Shown: positions 38,328 to 47,293 of the stretch, one piece after another
Numbering within the stretch: position 1 is the first letter of the stretch
Layout of the letters: each line of letters opens with the position of its first letter
Assembly: GCF_016598595.1 (NCBI RefSeq)
Contig: NZ_CP066786.1
Coordinates: 519,501-583,500 of the forward strand
DNA length: 64,000 bases
From: Martelella lutilitoris
GTDB taxonomy: Bacteria; Pseudomonadota; Alphaproteobacteria; Rhizobiales; Rhizobiaceae
Direction of reading: 5' to 3'
The notes under the pieces: generated by a model
What the model was told of the DNA's origin: nothing
The model's database searches: none
The model's input: only the letters and a program-made list of their open reading frames with translations
Position numbers and translations under genes: made by a program

Positions 38328-39491
38328 ATGCCGGTGTTGAACAGTGCCGCCCAGATCCGTGACGAGGCCACGACATGGCGGCGGTTTCTCCATCAGCATC
38401 CCGAACTCCTCTATGATGTCGAAAATACGGCTGCCTTCGTCGCTGCGCAGTTGCGGTCCTTCGGCGTGGACGAGGTTGTCGAGGGGATCGGCGGGACGGG
38501 CGTCGTGGGCGTGATCCGCGGCAGCCGCGAAGGCGACCGGACGATCGGCCTCAGGGCCGATATGGACGCGCTGCCGATCGTCGAGAAGAGCGGCAGGGAT
38601 TGGACGTCGAAGGTAAACGGCAGGATGCATGCCTGCGGCCATGACGGCCACATGGCCATGCTTCTGGGCGCTGCGAAACTGCTCACGGAAACCCGTAATT
38701 TCGCCGGCCGCATCGCGCTGATCTTCCAGCCGGCGGAAGAGGGCGGCGGCGGCGGCAAGGCGATGATCGACGACGGGCTGATGGAACGTTTCGCTATCGC
38801 GGAAGTCTACGGCATGCACAACTATCCCGGCATGCCGGTTGGCCGGTTTGCCTCCCGCGTCGGGCCCATCATGGCGGCGACGGACGAGTTCAGGATCCTC
38901 ATCAGGGGCGATGGCGGCCATGCGGCCCAGCCGCAGAAATCGGTCGACCCGATCATCATCGGCAGCCAGATCGTCAATGCGATGCAGACGATCGTTTCGC
39001 GCAACGCCGATCCGGTGAGCCCGCTCGTCGTCTCGATTACGGAATTTCACGCAGGCTTCGCCCATAACGTCATTTCCGGCGAGGCCGAACTGGGCGGAAC
39101 GGTCCGCTCTTTCACGCCGGAAAACCGTGATCTCGCCGAGCGCCGGATCAGGGAGATTGCCGAGATGACGGCGCTTTCCCACGGGGGACTGGCGGAGGTG
39201 ACCTACACGCGCAACTACCCGCCGACGGTCAATCACCCGGAGGAAACGTTTCACGCCCTTGCCGCGGCAAAATCCGTCACCGGCGAGGACAAGGTGGCCG
39301 ACGATTTCGCGCCGTGGACGGCGGCGGAGGATTTCTCCTACATGCTCGAAGCGCGGCCCGGCGCCTTCATCCTGATCGGCAACGGCGACACGGCCGAACT
39401 GCACAATGCCGAATATGATTTCAACGACGAAGCGCTTCCCTACGGCATGTCCTACTGGGTCCGACTTGCCGAGGCGCGCCTCGCCGGCTGA
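38328..39491 (+). CDS. M20-family amidohydrolase (hippurate/N-acyl amino acid hydrolase)
   Basis: 387 residues of the M20D peptidase group, which removes acyl groups from N-acyl amino acids. Metal ligands appear in MHACGHDGHMAML (about residue 100), PAEEGGGGG and the MHNYPG histidine, with a C-terminal ligand His region at LEARPGAF/ELHNAEYDFND. The 'bacterial exopeptidase' dimer domain lies in the middle (about 185-300). Substrate is unassigned. It is divergent from the carboxypeptidase gene, and a tRNA gene follows. Confidence 0.9.
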   Translation: MPVLNSAAQIRDEATTWRRFLHQHPELLYDVENTAAFVAAQLRSFGVDEVVEGIGGTGVVGVIRGSREGDRTIGLRADMDALPIVEKSGRDWTSKVNGRMHACGHDGHMAMLLGAAKLLTETRNFAGRIALIFQPAEEGGGGGKAMIDDGLMERFAIAEVYGMHNYPGMPVGRFASRVGPIMAATDEFRILIRGDGGHAAQPQKSVDPIIIGSQIVNAMQTIVSRNADPVSPLVVSITEFHAGFAHNVISGEAELGGTVRSFTPENRDLAERRIREIAEMTALSHGGLAEVTYTRNYPPTVNHPEETFHALAAAKSVTGEDKVADDFAPWTAAEDFSYMLEARPGAFILIGNGDTAELHNAEYDFNDEALPYGMSYWVRLAEARLAG

Positions 39492-39560
39492 GAAACATCG
39501 CCGCATTGATGCAAATCGGGGCTTTTCACGAGGCCTCGGCTTTTGTATTGAGAGGCAAGT

Positions 39561-39637
39561 GGTCCCGTAGCTCAGCAGGATAGAGCATCAGATTCCTAAT
39601 CTGAGGGTCACGCGTTCGAATCGCGTCGGGATCACCA
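39561..39637 (+). tRNA. tRNA-Arg (anticodon CCU)
   Basis: A 77-nt tRNA folds completely. Acceptor GGTCCCG pairs with CGGGATC (one G-T wobble), with A73 and an encoded CCA at 39635-39637. The anticodon stem TCAGA/TCTGA closes the loop TTCCTAA, giving anticodon CCT. The T arm contains GTTCGAATC. It reads AGG codons. tRNA 3' ends are common integration sites, but no integrase lies nearby. Confidence 0.95.
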
Positions 39638-39904
39638 TTTTTCAGCACTTGCTTCAATGGTTTGTACGAGTGGCTTTATGCCTCTCTGGGGGCTGTTACG
39701 CAGGGGGGCATCGTGGTTTGCGGCGTCTCGCCGGGGGTCTGCGTTTCCGGCGCCGAAAAGTCGGTCGGCTGGAGAGAGTCGACGCCGGCATTGCCTTGAG
39801 CGCCGTCTTTGCCATGGCTGCGGCCTCGAGCGGACCATCGACCGGATGGGACAAGCCTGCGTCCTGTGCCCGAGATCTGGCGCGCGATCGGAACAAGGGT
39901 ATCG

Positions 39905-40606
39905 TCAGGTCTTCGGGTCGTCGATCAACGGCGTGGGTTTGGCGAGTGTCTTCAGGGACGCGATGTCGGTAAGCCGGATCGACGTTCCGTCGACCTCGAC
40001 GCCGTAGGGCTTCAGCGTGTTGAAGGCGCGCGACAGGTTTTCCGGCGTCATGCCGAGCAGCGAGGCGAGCGTGCGCTTGTCGTAGGGCAGCTCGAATGTG
40101 CCGGTGCCACCGCCGAACTCATGGTCCTGGCGCAGCAGCGTGTTCGCCAGCCGCTCGACGGAACTGCGCAGCTTGAGGCCCTTGTGCTCCTTGATGACGT
40201 AGCGATAGCTGCCGGCCATCTCCAGCACCATCGCCCTTGCGAAGGCGTCGTCAAGCTCGAAGATCGAACGGACGTTTTCCGAGGGGATCAGCAGGATTTT
40301 CGAGCGCGCCCGCGTGCGTGCCGACATCAGATAGACAGCATCCTTCAGCACGGCGGCCAGAATGAAGGCGCTGACCGGATGCACCATCGCCATGGTCGCC
40401 TCGCGGCGGTTGGCATTGGCATAAAGCTCGACGCAGCCCTCGATGACGACATAGAGGAAATCGGCTGGGTCGCCCTCATGCACGAGGTCCAGCTGTGGCG
40501 GGAAGGTCTGCAGATAGGCCGCCTGCATCAGCGCCTCGAAATTCTCCTCGCCCATGCTGTTGAACAGGCCGAGTGCCCGCACCTGTGGCAAATCGGATGA
40601 CCGCAT
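39905..40606 (-). CDS. NarR/Dnr-like Crp/Fnr family regulator
   Basis: 233 residues: cyclic-nucleotide-type sensor domain (about 15-130), dimer helix, and C-terminal helix-turn-helix containing LASLLGMTPENLSRAFNTL. The N-terminus lacks the Cys cluster of oxygen-sensing Fnr; only one Cys (EGCVEL) is present. It is divergent from narK, as is narR in Paracoccus, where the protein responds to nitrate or nitrite. NarR is the best match by context; Dnr or NnrR-like NO sensing is the alternative. The ATG at 40606 follows AAGG. The 267 bp between this gene's end and the tRNA hold no convincing gene. Confidence 0.83.
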   Translation of the reverse strand: MRSSDLPQVRALGLFNSMGEENFEALMQAAYLQTFPPQLDLVHEGDPADFLYVVIEGCVELYANANRREATMAMVHPVSAFILAAVLKDAVYLMSARTRARSKILLIPSENVRSIFELDDAFARAMVLEMAGSYRYVIKEHKGLKLRSSVERLANTLLRQDHEFGGGTGTFELPYDKRTLASLLGMTPENLSRAFNTLKPYGVEVDGTSIRLTDIASLKTLAKPTPLIDDPKT

Positions 40607-40752
40607 CACTGTGCCTTGATTTTTTTCGTGTCTTCAATTGATAAATTTAGCAGCAACGAACGGCATCCGCAACAGGCCGATTTGACGATGATTTCAGCGC
40701 GGGAAGGCAAGTTCACGTCCACTTCTTGTTTGTCCCGCGCCACCCGTCAAGC

Positions 40753-40766
40753 TTGACTTAGGTCAA
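40753..40766. promoter_or_regulatory. Fnr/Nnr-type box upstream of narK
   Basis: TTGAC (40753-40757), TTAG, GTCAA (40762-40766) is a perfect inverted repeat with a four-base spacer, the consensus of NNR/Dnr/NarR sites. It is centred 90 bp before the narK start codon and could occupy -41.5 of a promoter starting near 40801. It lies 147 bp from the divergent regulator's start, so it could also serve that gene. Confidence 0.8.
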
Positions 40767-40849
40767 CTTCGCGGGGCTGCAAAGCCCTCTAGCTCTCAGG
40801 CAGAATTTGTGAATGAGCGGGCTTCCGCTTAAGCCTTAGGGGGCAAGTC

Positions 40850-43525
40850 ATGTCTGCAATTGACGGTGTTTCGCGAAACGACCAGCGTCGGGCGCTCTGT
40901 CTCAGCACGGTGGCCTTCACGGTCTGTTTCGCGGTCTGGACGATCTTCGCCATCATCGGAGTCGAGATCAAAGGCGAACTCGGCCTTTCCGAAACCCAGT
41001 TCGGCATTCTGGTGGCGACGCCGGTGCTGACCGGCTCGCTGTCGCGGCTGATGCTCGGCATCTGGACTGAGCAATATGGCGGGCGGCTGGTGTTTCCGTT
41101 GCAGATGCTGCTGGCCGCCGCGGCGACCTTTCTCCTGACCAGCGCCACGACCTATCCGCTGTTTCTGCTCGCAGCCCTCGGCGTCGGCCTTGCCGGCGGC
41201 TCCTTTGCCGTCGGCGTCACCTATGTGTCGCACTGGTATCCGCCGGAAAAGCAGGGCACGGCGCTTGGCATTTTCGGCGCCGGCAATGTCGGCGCGGCGG
41301 TGACCAAATTCGGCGCGCCCTTCGTCATGGTGGCTTTCGGCTGGCAGGCGGTCGCCAATGTCTGGGCCTTCGCGCTTGCCGCCATTGCCGTCATCTTCTT
41401 CGTGTTTTCCAAGCATGATCCGGTGTTCGAGGCCCGCCGTCGTTCCGGCGCGAAGGCCACTACGGTCGCGGCCCAGCTCGCGCCGCTGAAGAACCTGCAG
41501 GTCTGGCGCTTCTCGCTTTACTATTTCTTCGTCTTCGGCGCCTTCGTCGCGCTGGCGCTGTGGTTGCCGCATTACCTCGTCGATGTCTATGGCGTCGATA
41601 TCCGCACCGCGGGCATGGCGGCGGCCGCCTTCTCGCTCTCGGCCAGCCTGTTCCGCGCCTATGGCGGCCATCTTTCGGACCGGTTCGGCGCGCGCTCGGT
41701 GATGTACTGGACCTTCGGTTTTGCGCTGCTGCTGCTGTTCATGCTGTCCTACCCGCCGACCAGCTACACGATCCACGCCAAGGGCGGCGACATCGTCTTT
41801 ACGACCGCCATGAGCTTCGGCGCCTTCGTGCTGATGATCTTCTGCCTCGGCTTCTTCATGAGCCTCGGCAAGGCGGCGGTCTACAAGCATATCCCGGTCT
41901 ATTATCCCGACAATGTCGGCTCGGTCGGCGGTCTTGTCGGTATGATCGGCGGGCTCGGCGGCTTCGTCCTGCCGATCGTGTTCGGCACGCTCTTGGACCT
42001 GACCGGGGTCTACACCACCTGTTTCGCCTTCCTGTTCCTGCTGGTGCTGGTCGCCCTGACCTGGATGCATCTTTCCATCCGCCAGATGGAACGCCGCAAC
42101 CGGACGACGACCGACACCCTGCCTGAACTGCCGGAATTCGAGGGCATGACGCCGAAGACGTCGGCAGCGACGCTCACCGAATGGAACCCGGAGGACAAGT
42201 CCTTCTGGGAACAGACCGGGCGGAAGATCGCCAAGCGCAATCTCTGGATTTCCATCCCCGCGCTGCTTCTGGCCTTTTCGGTGTGGATGGTCTGGTCGGT
42301 CGTGGTTGCGCGGCTACCCGCGATCGGCTTCGACTTCACCGACGCCCAGCTGTTCTGGCTGGCGGCGCTGCCGGGGCTTTCGGGCGCGACGCTCAGGATC
42401 TTCTATTCCTTCATGGTGCCGATCTTCGGCGGCAGGCTGTGGACCACGCTCTCCACCGCCTCGCTGCTCTTGCCGGCCATGGGCATCGGCTATGCCGTGC
42501 AGAACCCGGAAACGCCCTATCTGATCTTCCTCGTTCTGGCGCTTCTGTGCGGTCTCGGCGGCGGCAATTTCGCCTCGTCCATGGCCAATATCAGCTTCTT
42601 CTTCCCCAAGGCCGAAAAGGGCAATGCGCTCGCCATGAATGCAGGGCTTGGCAATCTCGGGGTCTCGGTCATGCAGTTCCTGGTGCCGGTCGTCATCACC
42701 ATGGGCGTCTTCGGCGCCCTCGGCGGCGAACCGCAGGCACTGACCGATGGCGGACGGCTGTGGCTGCAGAATGCCGGCTTCGTCTGGGTGCCGTTCATCA
42801 TCGCGGCTACCATCGCCGCCTATTTCGGCATGAACGACATCGCCTCGGCCAAGGCCTCCTTTGCCGATCAGGCGGTGATCTTCTCCCGCTTCCACAACTG
42901 GATCATGTGCATTCTCTATACCGGCACATTCGGCTCGTTCATCGGCTATTCGGCGGGTTTCCCGCTGCTGATGAAAACCCAGTTCCCGGAGGTCAATGCG
43001 CTCTCCTACGCCTTCCTCGGCCCGCTGGTCGGCGCGCTCAGCCGGGCGGGTACCGGCTGGATTTCCGACCGTTTCGGCGGCGGGCGGGTGACCTTCTGGA
43101 CCTTCGTCGGCATGTTCGTCGCTGTGGTCGGCGTGCTGCAATTCCTGCCGCAGGACGGGGCGGGCGGCAATTTCTGGGCCTTCTTCGCCTGCTTCATGGC
43201 GCTGTTCTTCCTCACCGGCGTCGGCAATGCATCGACCTTCCAGATGATCCCGGCGATCATGCGCCAGGAAGTGCCGCGGCTGATGCCGGAGCTGGATGCG
43301 GGCGCGCTGCAGAAGCAGACGGACCGCGAGAGCGCGGCCATCATCGCCTTCACCTCGGCAATCGCAGCTTACGGCGCGTTCTTCATCCCGAAATCCTACG
43401 GCACCTCGATCTCGATGACCGGCGGACCGGACATGGCGCTGTGGGGCTTCGGCATCTTCTACGTGCTCTGCGCCCTGCTCACCTTCTTCTACTACACCCG
43501 CCGCAACGCGCCGGTGCCCTGCTAA
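40850..43525 (+). CDS. narK: Fused NarK1-NarK2 nitrate/nitrite transporter
   Basis: 891 residues, about twice a normal MFS transporter. Residues 1-425 form one NarK domain and residues 455-891 a second, joined by a hydrophilic linker of about 30 residues (PEFEGMTPKTSAATLTEWN region). Each half has its own MFS loop signatures, for example GGHLSDRFGARSV in the first and SRAGTGWISDRFGGGRV in the second. In Paracoccus the first half is a proton/nitrate symporter and the second a nitrate/nitrite antiporter; the same division is inferred here. It heads the nar operon, 24 bp before narG. Confidence 0.93.
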   Translation: MSAIDGVSRNDQRRALCLSTVAFTVCFAVWTIFAIIGVEIKGELGLSETQFGILVATPVLTGSLSRLMLGIWTEQYGGRLVFPLQMLLAAAATFLLTSATTYPLFLLAALGVGLAGGSFAVGVTYVSHWYPPEKQGTALGIFGAGNVGAAVTKFGAPFVMVAFGWQAVANVWAFALAAIAVIFFVFSKHDPVFEARRRSGAKATTVAAQLAPLKNLQVWRFSLYYFFVFGAFVALALWLPHYLVDVYGVDIRTAGMAAAAFSLSASLFRAYGGHLSDRFGARSVMYWTFGFALLLLFMLSYPPTSYTIHAKGGDIVFTTAMSFGAFVLMIFCLGFFMSLGKAAVYKHIPVYYPDNVGSVGGLVGMIGGLGGFVLPIVFGTLLDLTGVYTTCFAFLFLLVLVALTWMHLSIRQMERRNRTTTDTLPELPEFEGMTPKTSAATLTEWNPEDKSFWEQTGRKIAKRNLWISIPALLLAFSVWMVWSVVVARLPAIGFDFTDAQLFWLAALPGLSGATLRIFYSFMVPIFGGRLWTTLSTASLLLPAMGIGYAVQNPETPYLIFLVLALLCGLGGGNFASSMANISFFFPKAEKGNALAMNAGLGNLGVSVMQFLVPVVITMGVFGALGGEPQALTDGGRLWLQNAGFVWVPFIIAATIAAYFGMNDIASAKASFADQAVIFSRFHNWIMCILYTGTFGSFIGYSAGFPLLMKTQFPEVNALSYAFLGPLVGALSRAGTGWISDRFGGGRVTFWTFVGMFVAVVGVLQFLPQDGAGGNFWAFFACFMALFFLTGVGNASTFQMIPAIMRQEVPRLMPELDAGALQKQTDRESAAIIAFTSAIAAYGAFFIPKSYGTSISMTGGPDMALWGFGIFYVLCALLTFFYYTRRNAPVPC

Positions 43526-43549
43526 TCGCCCGAAACAAAGGAACGGATC

Positions 43550-46500
43550 ATGTCTCTTCTCCTCGACCGCCTCAACTTTCTGGCGCGCAAGAATGTCGAC
43601 ACATTCTCCGACGGTCACGGCGTGACCACGAATGAAAACCGCGATTGGGAAGACGCCTATCGCAAGCGCTGGCAGCACGACAAGATCGTGCGCTCCACCC
43701 ACGGCGTGAACTGCACGGGCTCCTGCTCGTGGAAGATCTACGTCAAGGGCGGGATCGTCACCTGGGAAACCCAGCAGACCGATTATCCGCGCACCCGGCC
43801 GGACATGCCCAACCACGAACCGCGCGGCTGTTCGCGCGGCGCCAGCTACAGCTGGTACATGTACTCGGCCAACCGGGTGAAATACCCGCTGATCCGGGCG
43901 CGGCTCCTGAAGCTCTGGCGCAAGGAACGCGCCGACAAGAGCCCGGTCGCCGCCTGGAGGGCCATTCAGGACGATCCGGCAAAGCGCGCCGAATACATCA
44001 AGGTGCGTGGCCTCGGCGGCTTCGTGCGCGCCACATGGGACGAGGTCAACGAGCTCATCGCGGCGGCCAACGCCTATACCGCGAAGAGGTGGGGGCCCGA
44101 CCGCGTCATCGGATTTTCGCCGATCCCGGCGATGTCGATGGTCTCTTACGCGGCCGGGTCCCGCTACCTGTCGCTGCTCGGCGGCACCTGCATGTCGTTT
44201 TATGACTGGTATTGCGACCTGCCGCCGGCCTCGCCGATGACCTGGGGCGAACAGACCGACGTGCCGGAATCGGCCGACTGGTACAATGCTGGGTTCCTGA
44301 TGCTCTGGGGCTCCAACGTGCCGCAGACCCGCACGCCGGATGCGCATTTCTACACGGAAGTGCGCTACAAGGGCACGAAGTCGGTGGTCGTCTCGCCGGA
44401 CTATTCGGAAGCGGCAAAGTTCTCCGATCTCTGGCTACATCCCAAACAGGGAACCGACGCGGCGCTCGCCATGGCGCTCGGCCACGTGATCCTGCGCGAA
44501 TACCATCTCGACCGGAAGGTCGGCTATTTCGACGACTACTGTCGCCGTTACACCGACATGCCGATGCTGGTGCGGCTGGTGAAGAAAGACGGCCGCTTCG
44601 TGCCGGAACGCTTCCTTCGCGCCTCCGATTTCAGGGATGGCCTCGGCGAGGGGAACAATCCCGAATGGAAGACGGTCGGCTTCGACGCGAAGACCGGCGA
44701 TGTCGTCGCGCCGCGCGGATCGGCCGGCTATCGCTGGGGCGAAAAGGGCAAGTGGAACCTTGAGCAGAAGGATGGCGCGGGCAGCGACATCGATCTGGTC
44801 ATGAGCCTCGCCGACAAGCATGACGGCGTCGAGGACGTTGCCTTCCCCTATTTCGGCAGCCGGGCCCACGACTATTTCGAAGGCACCGACCACGACAGCG
44901 TTCTGGCGCGCAAGGTGCCGGTCCGCCGTGTGGCGCTAGCAGAGGGCGAGGCGGTGGTCGCGACGGTGTTCGACCTGTTCGTCGCCAATTACGGGCTCGA
45001 CCGCGGCTTCGGCGGCGAGAACGTCTCAAGCTCGTTTGATGATGGAACGCCCTATACGCCGGCCTGGGCGGAAAAGATCACCGGCGTTCCGCGCGAGCAG
45101 ATCATCGCCACCGCCCGCGCTTTTGCGGGCAACGCGGAAAAGACCAATGGCCGCTCCATGGTCATTCTCGGCGCCGGTCTGAACCACTGGTACCACATGG
45201 ACATGAACTACCGCGGCATCATCAACATGCTGGTGATGTGCGGCTGTATCGGCCAGTCCGGCGGCGGCTGGAGCCACTATGTCGGCCAGGAGAAGCTGCG
45301 GCCCCAGACCGGCTGGCTGCCGCTCGCCTTCGGGCTCGACTGGCAGCGCCCGCCGCGCCACATGAACTCGACCTCGTTCTTCTACGCCCACACCGATCAG
45401 TGGCGCTACGAGACGTTGAAGGTCGATGAGCTTTTGTCGCCCACCGCGCCGGAAGGGCCCTGGGATGCAACGCTGATCGACTACAACATCCGCGCCGAAC
45501 GGATGGGCTGGTTGCCCTCAGCGCCGCAATTGCGCACCAACCCGCTGGAGGTCGCCCGCGCGGCGGAGGCCTCGGGAAAGAAGCCTGCCGATTATGTCGC
45601 CGAAGCGTTGAAATCCGGCACGCTTTCCATGTCTTGCGAGGACCCGGATGCGGAGGAGAACTGGCCGCGCAACATGTTCGTCTGGCGCTCCAACCTGCTC
45701 GGCTCTTCGGGCAAGGGGCACGAATACTTCCTCAAGCACCTGCTCGGCACATCCCATGGCCTGCTCGGCAAGGATCTCGGCGACGAGGGCCGTCAGGAGG
45801 TGAAAGAAGCCGTCTGGCATGACGAGGCGCCGGAGGGAAAGCTCGACCTGCTGGTGACCCTCGACTTCCGCATGTCGACCACCTGCGTCTATTCCGACAT
45901 CGTGCTGCCGACGGCGACATGGTACGAGAAGAACGATCTCAACACCTCCGACATGCACCCCTTCATCCACCCGCTGACCAGCGCGGCCGATCCGGCCTGG
46001 CAGTCGCGCTCGGACTGGGACATCTTCAAGGGCATCGCAAAGACGTTCTCCGAAGTCGCGCCGGAAGTGCTGGGCGTTGAAAAGGACGTTGTGCTGGTGC
46101 CGACCCTGCACGACACCCCCGGCGAACTGGCCCAGCCCTTCGACGTCAAGGACTGGAAACAGGGCGAGACCGATCCGGTGCCGGGCAAGACCATGCCGAC
46201 GATTGCCGTGGTCGAGCGGGATTACCCCAATCTCTACAAGCGCTTCACCTCCGTTGGTCCGCTGCTCGAAAAGCTCGGCAATGGCGGCAAGGGGATTTCG
46301 TGGAACACCGAGCATGAAGTCGGCCTGCTCGGCAAGCTGAACGGCACGGTGACGGAAGAGGGCGCCTCGAAAGGCCGTCCGAAGATCGAGACCGATATCG
46401 ACGCCACCGAGGTGATCCTGTCGCTGGCGCCGGAAACCAATGGCGAGGTTGCGGTCAAGGCCTGGGAAGCGCTTTCGGCGATCACCGGGCGCGACCACAC

Positions 46501-47293
46501 CCATCTTGCCCTTCCGAAGGAAGACGAAAAGATCCGCTTCCGCGACATCGTCGCCCAGCCGCGCAAGATCATTTCCTCGCCGACATGGTCGGGTCTGGAA
46601 TCGGAGAAGGTCTGCTACAATGCCTGCTACACCAATGTCCACGAGTTGATCCCGTGGCGGACGCTCTCCGGACGTCAGCAGCTCTATCAGGACCATCTGT
46701 GGATGCGGGCCTTTGGCGAGGCCTTCTGCGTCTACCGTCCGCCGATCGATACCGGAACCGTGACGCCGGCGATCGAGGCACGCCTCGACGGCCAGCCGCA
46801 TCTGGTGCTGAACTTCATCACCCCGCACCAGAAATGGGGCATCCACTCCACCTATACCGACAACCTGTTGATGCTGACGCTCAATCGCGGCGGTCCGGTG
46901 GTGTGGATTTCCGAGCCCGATGCCGCCCGCGCCGACATAGTCGATAATGACTGGGTCGAGGTCTACAACGCCAATGGCGCGCTGGTCGCCCGCGCGGTCG
47001 TCTCGCAGCGCATGAAGGACGGCACGATCTTCATGTACCACGCGCAGGAGAAGATCGTGAACACACCCGGCTCGCCGCTGACGGGCCAGCGCGGCGGTAT
47101 TCACAACTCCGTCACCCGCGTGATCCCGAAGCCCACCCACATGATCGGCGGTTACGCCCACCAGTCCTATGGTTTCAACTACTACGGAACCGTTGGCGCC
47201 AACCGCGATGAATTCGTTGTCGTCCGCAAGCTCGAAAATGTCGACTGGATGGACGAGACCCCAAGCCTTGCAGGAAAGGAGGCCGCAGAATGA
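43550..47293 (+). CDS. narG: Respiratory nitrate reductase alpha subunit
   Basis: 1247-residue catalytic subunit that reduces nitrate to nitrite on the cytoplasmic face, holding Mo-bisMGD and the FS0 [4Fe-4S] cluster. The cluster motif starts HGVNCTGSCSWK (about residue 49), with His as first ligand and Cys at +4 and +8, and the last Cys in PRGCSRGASY. The Asp expected to ligate Mo lies in the early CMSFYDWYCDLPPASP block. There is no Tat-like signal (the N-terminus SLLLDRLNFLARKN is the usual vestige). Overlaps narH by four bases. Confidence 0.97.
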   Translation: MSLLLDRLNFLARKNVDTFSDGHGVTTNENRDWEDAYRKRWQHDKIVRSTHGVNCTGSCSWKIYVKGGIVTWETQQTDYPRTRPDMPNHEPRGCSRGASYSWYMYSANRVKYPLIRARLLKLWRKERADKSPVAAWRAIQDDPAKRAEYIKVRGLGGFVRATWDEVNELIAAANAYTAKRWGPDRVIGFSPIPAMSMVSYAAGSRYLSLLGGTCMSFYDWYCDLPPASPMTWGEQTDVPESADWYNAGFLMLWGSNVPQTRTPDAHFYTEVRYKGTKSVVVSPDYSEAAKFSDLWLHPKQGTDAALAMALGHVILREYHLDRKVGYFDDYCRRYTDMPMLVRLVKKDGRFVPERFLRASDFRDGLGEGNNPEWKTVGFDAKTGDVVAPRGSAGYRWGEKGKWNLEQKDGAGSDIDLVMSLADKHDGVEDVAFPYFGSRAHDYFEGTDHDSVLARKVPVRRVALAEGEAVVATVFDLFVANYGLDRGFGGENVSSSFDDGTPYTPAWAEKITGVPREQIIATARAFAGNAEKTNGRSMVILGAGLNHWYHMDMNYRGIINMLVMCGCIGQSGGGWSHYVGQEKLRPQTGWLPLAFGLDWQRPPRHMNSTSFFYAHTDQWRYETLKVDELLSPTAPEGPWDATLIDYNIRAERMGWLPSAPQLRTNPLEVARAAEASGKKPADYVAEALKSGTLSMSCEDPDAEENWPRNMFVWRSNLLGSSGKGHEYFLKHLLGTSHGLLGKDLGDEGRQEVKEAVWHDEAPEGKLDLLVTLDFRMSTTCVYSDIVLPTATWYEKNDLNTSDMHPFIHPLTSAADPAWQSRSDWDIFKGIAKTFSEVAPEVLGVEKDVVLVPTLHDTPGELAQPFDVKDWKQGETDPVPGKTMPTIAVVERDYPNLYKRFTSVGPLLEKLGNGGKGISWNTEHEVGLLGKLNGTVTEEGASKGRPKIETDIDATEVILSLAPETNGEVAVKAWEALSAITGRDHTHLALPKEDEKIRFRDIVAQPRKIISSPTWSGLESEKVCYNACYTNVHELIPWRTLSGRQQLYQDHLWMRAFGEAFCVYRPPIDTGTVTPAIEARLDGQPHLVLNFITPHQKWGIHSTYTDNLLMLTLNRGGPVVWISEPDAARADIVDNDWVEVYNANGALVARAVVSQRMKDGTIFMYHAQEKIVNTPGSPLTGQRGGIHNSVTRVIPKPTHMIGGYAHQSYGFNYYGTVGANRDEFVVVRKLENVDWMDETPSLAGKEAAE

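Noticed and set aside
39649..39972. 107-codon plus-strand frame after tRNA-Arg
   Set aside because: Runs into the opposite-strand narR gene, has no ribosome site and no recognisable sequence.
42314..44347. 677-codon open frame on the minus strand across narK-narG
   Set aside because: Arg/Gly/Asp/His-rich translation with no domains, exactly antisense to well-supported genes; long antisense frames are usual in high-GC DNA because the third codon base is rarely T/A.
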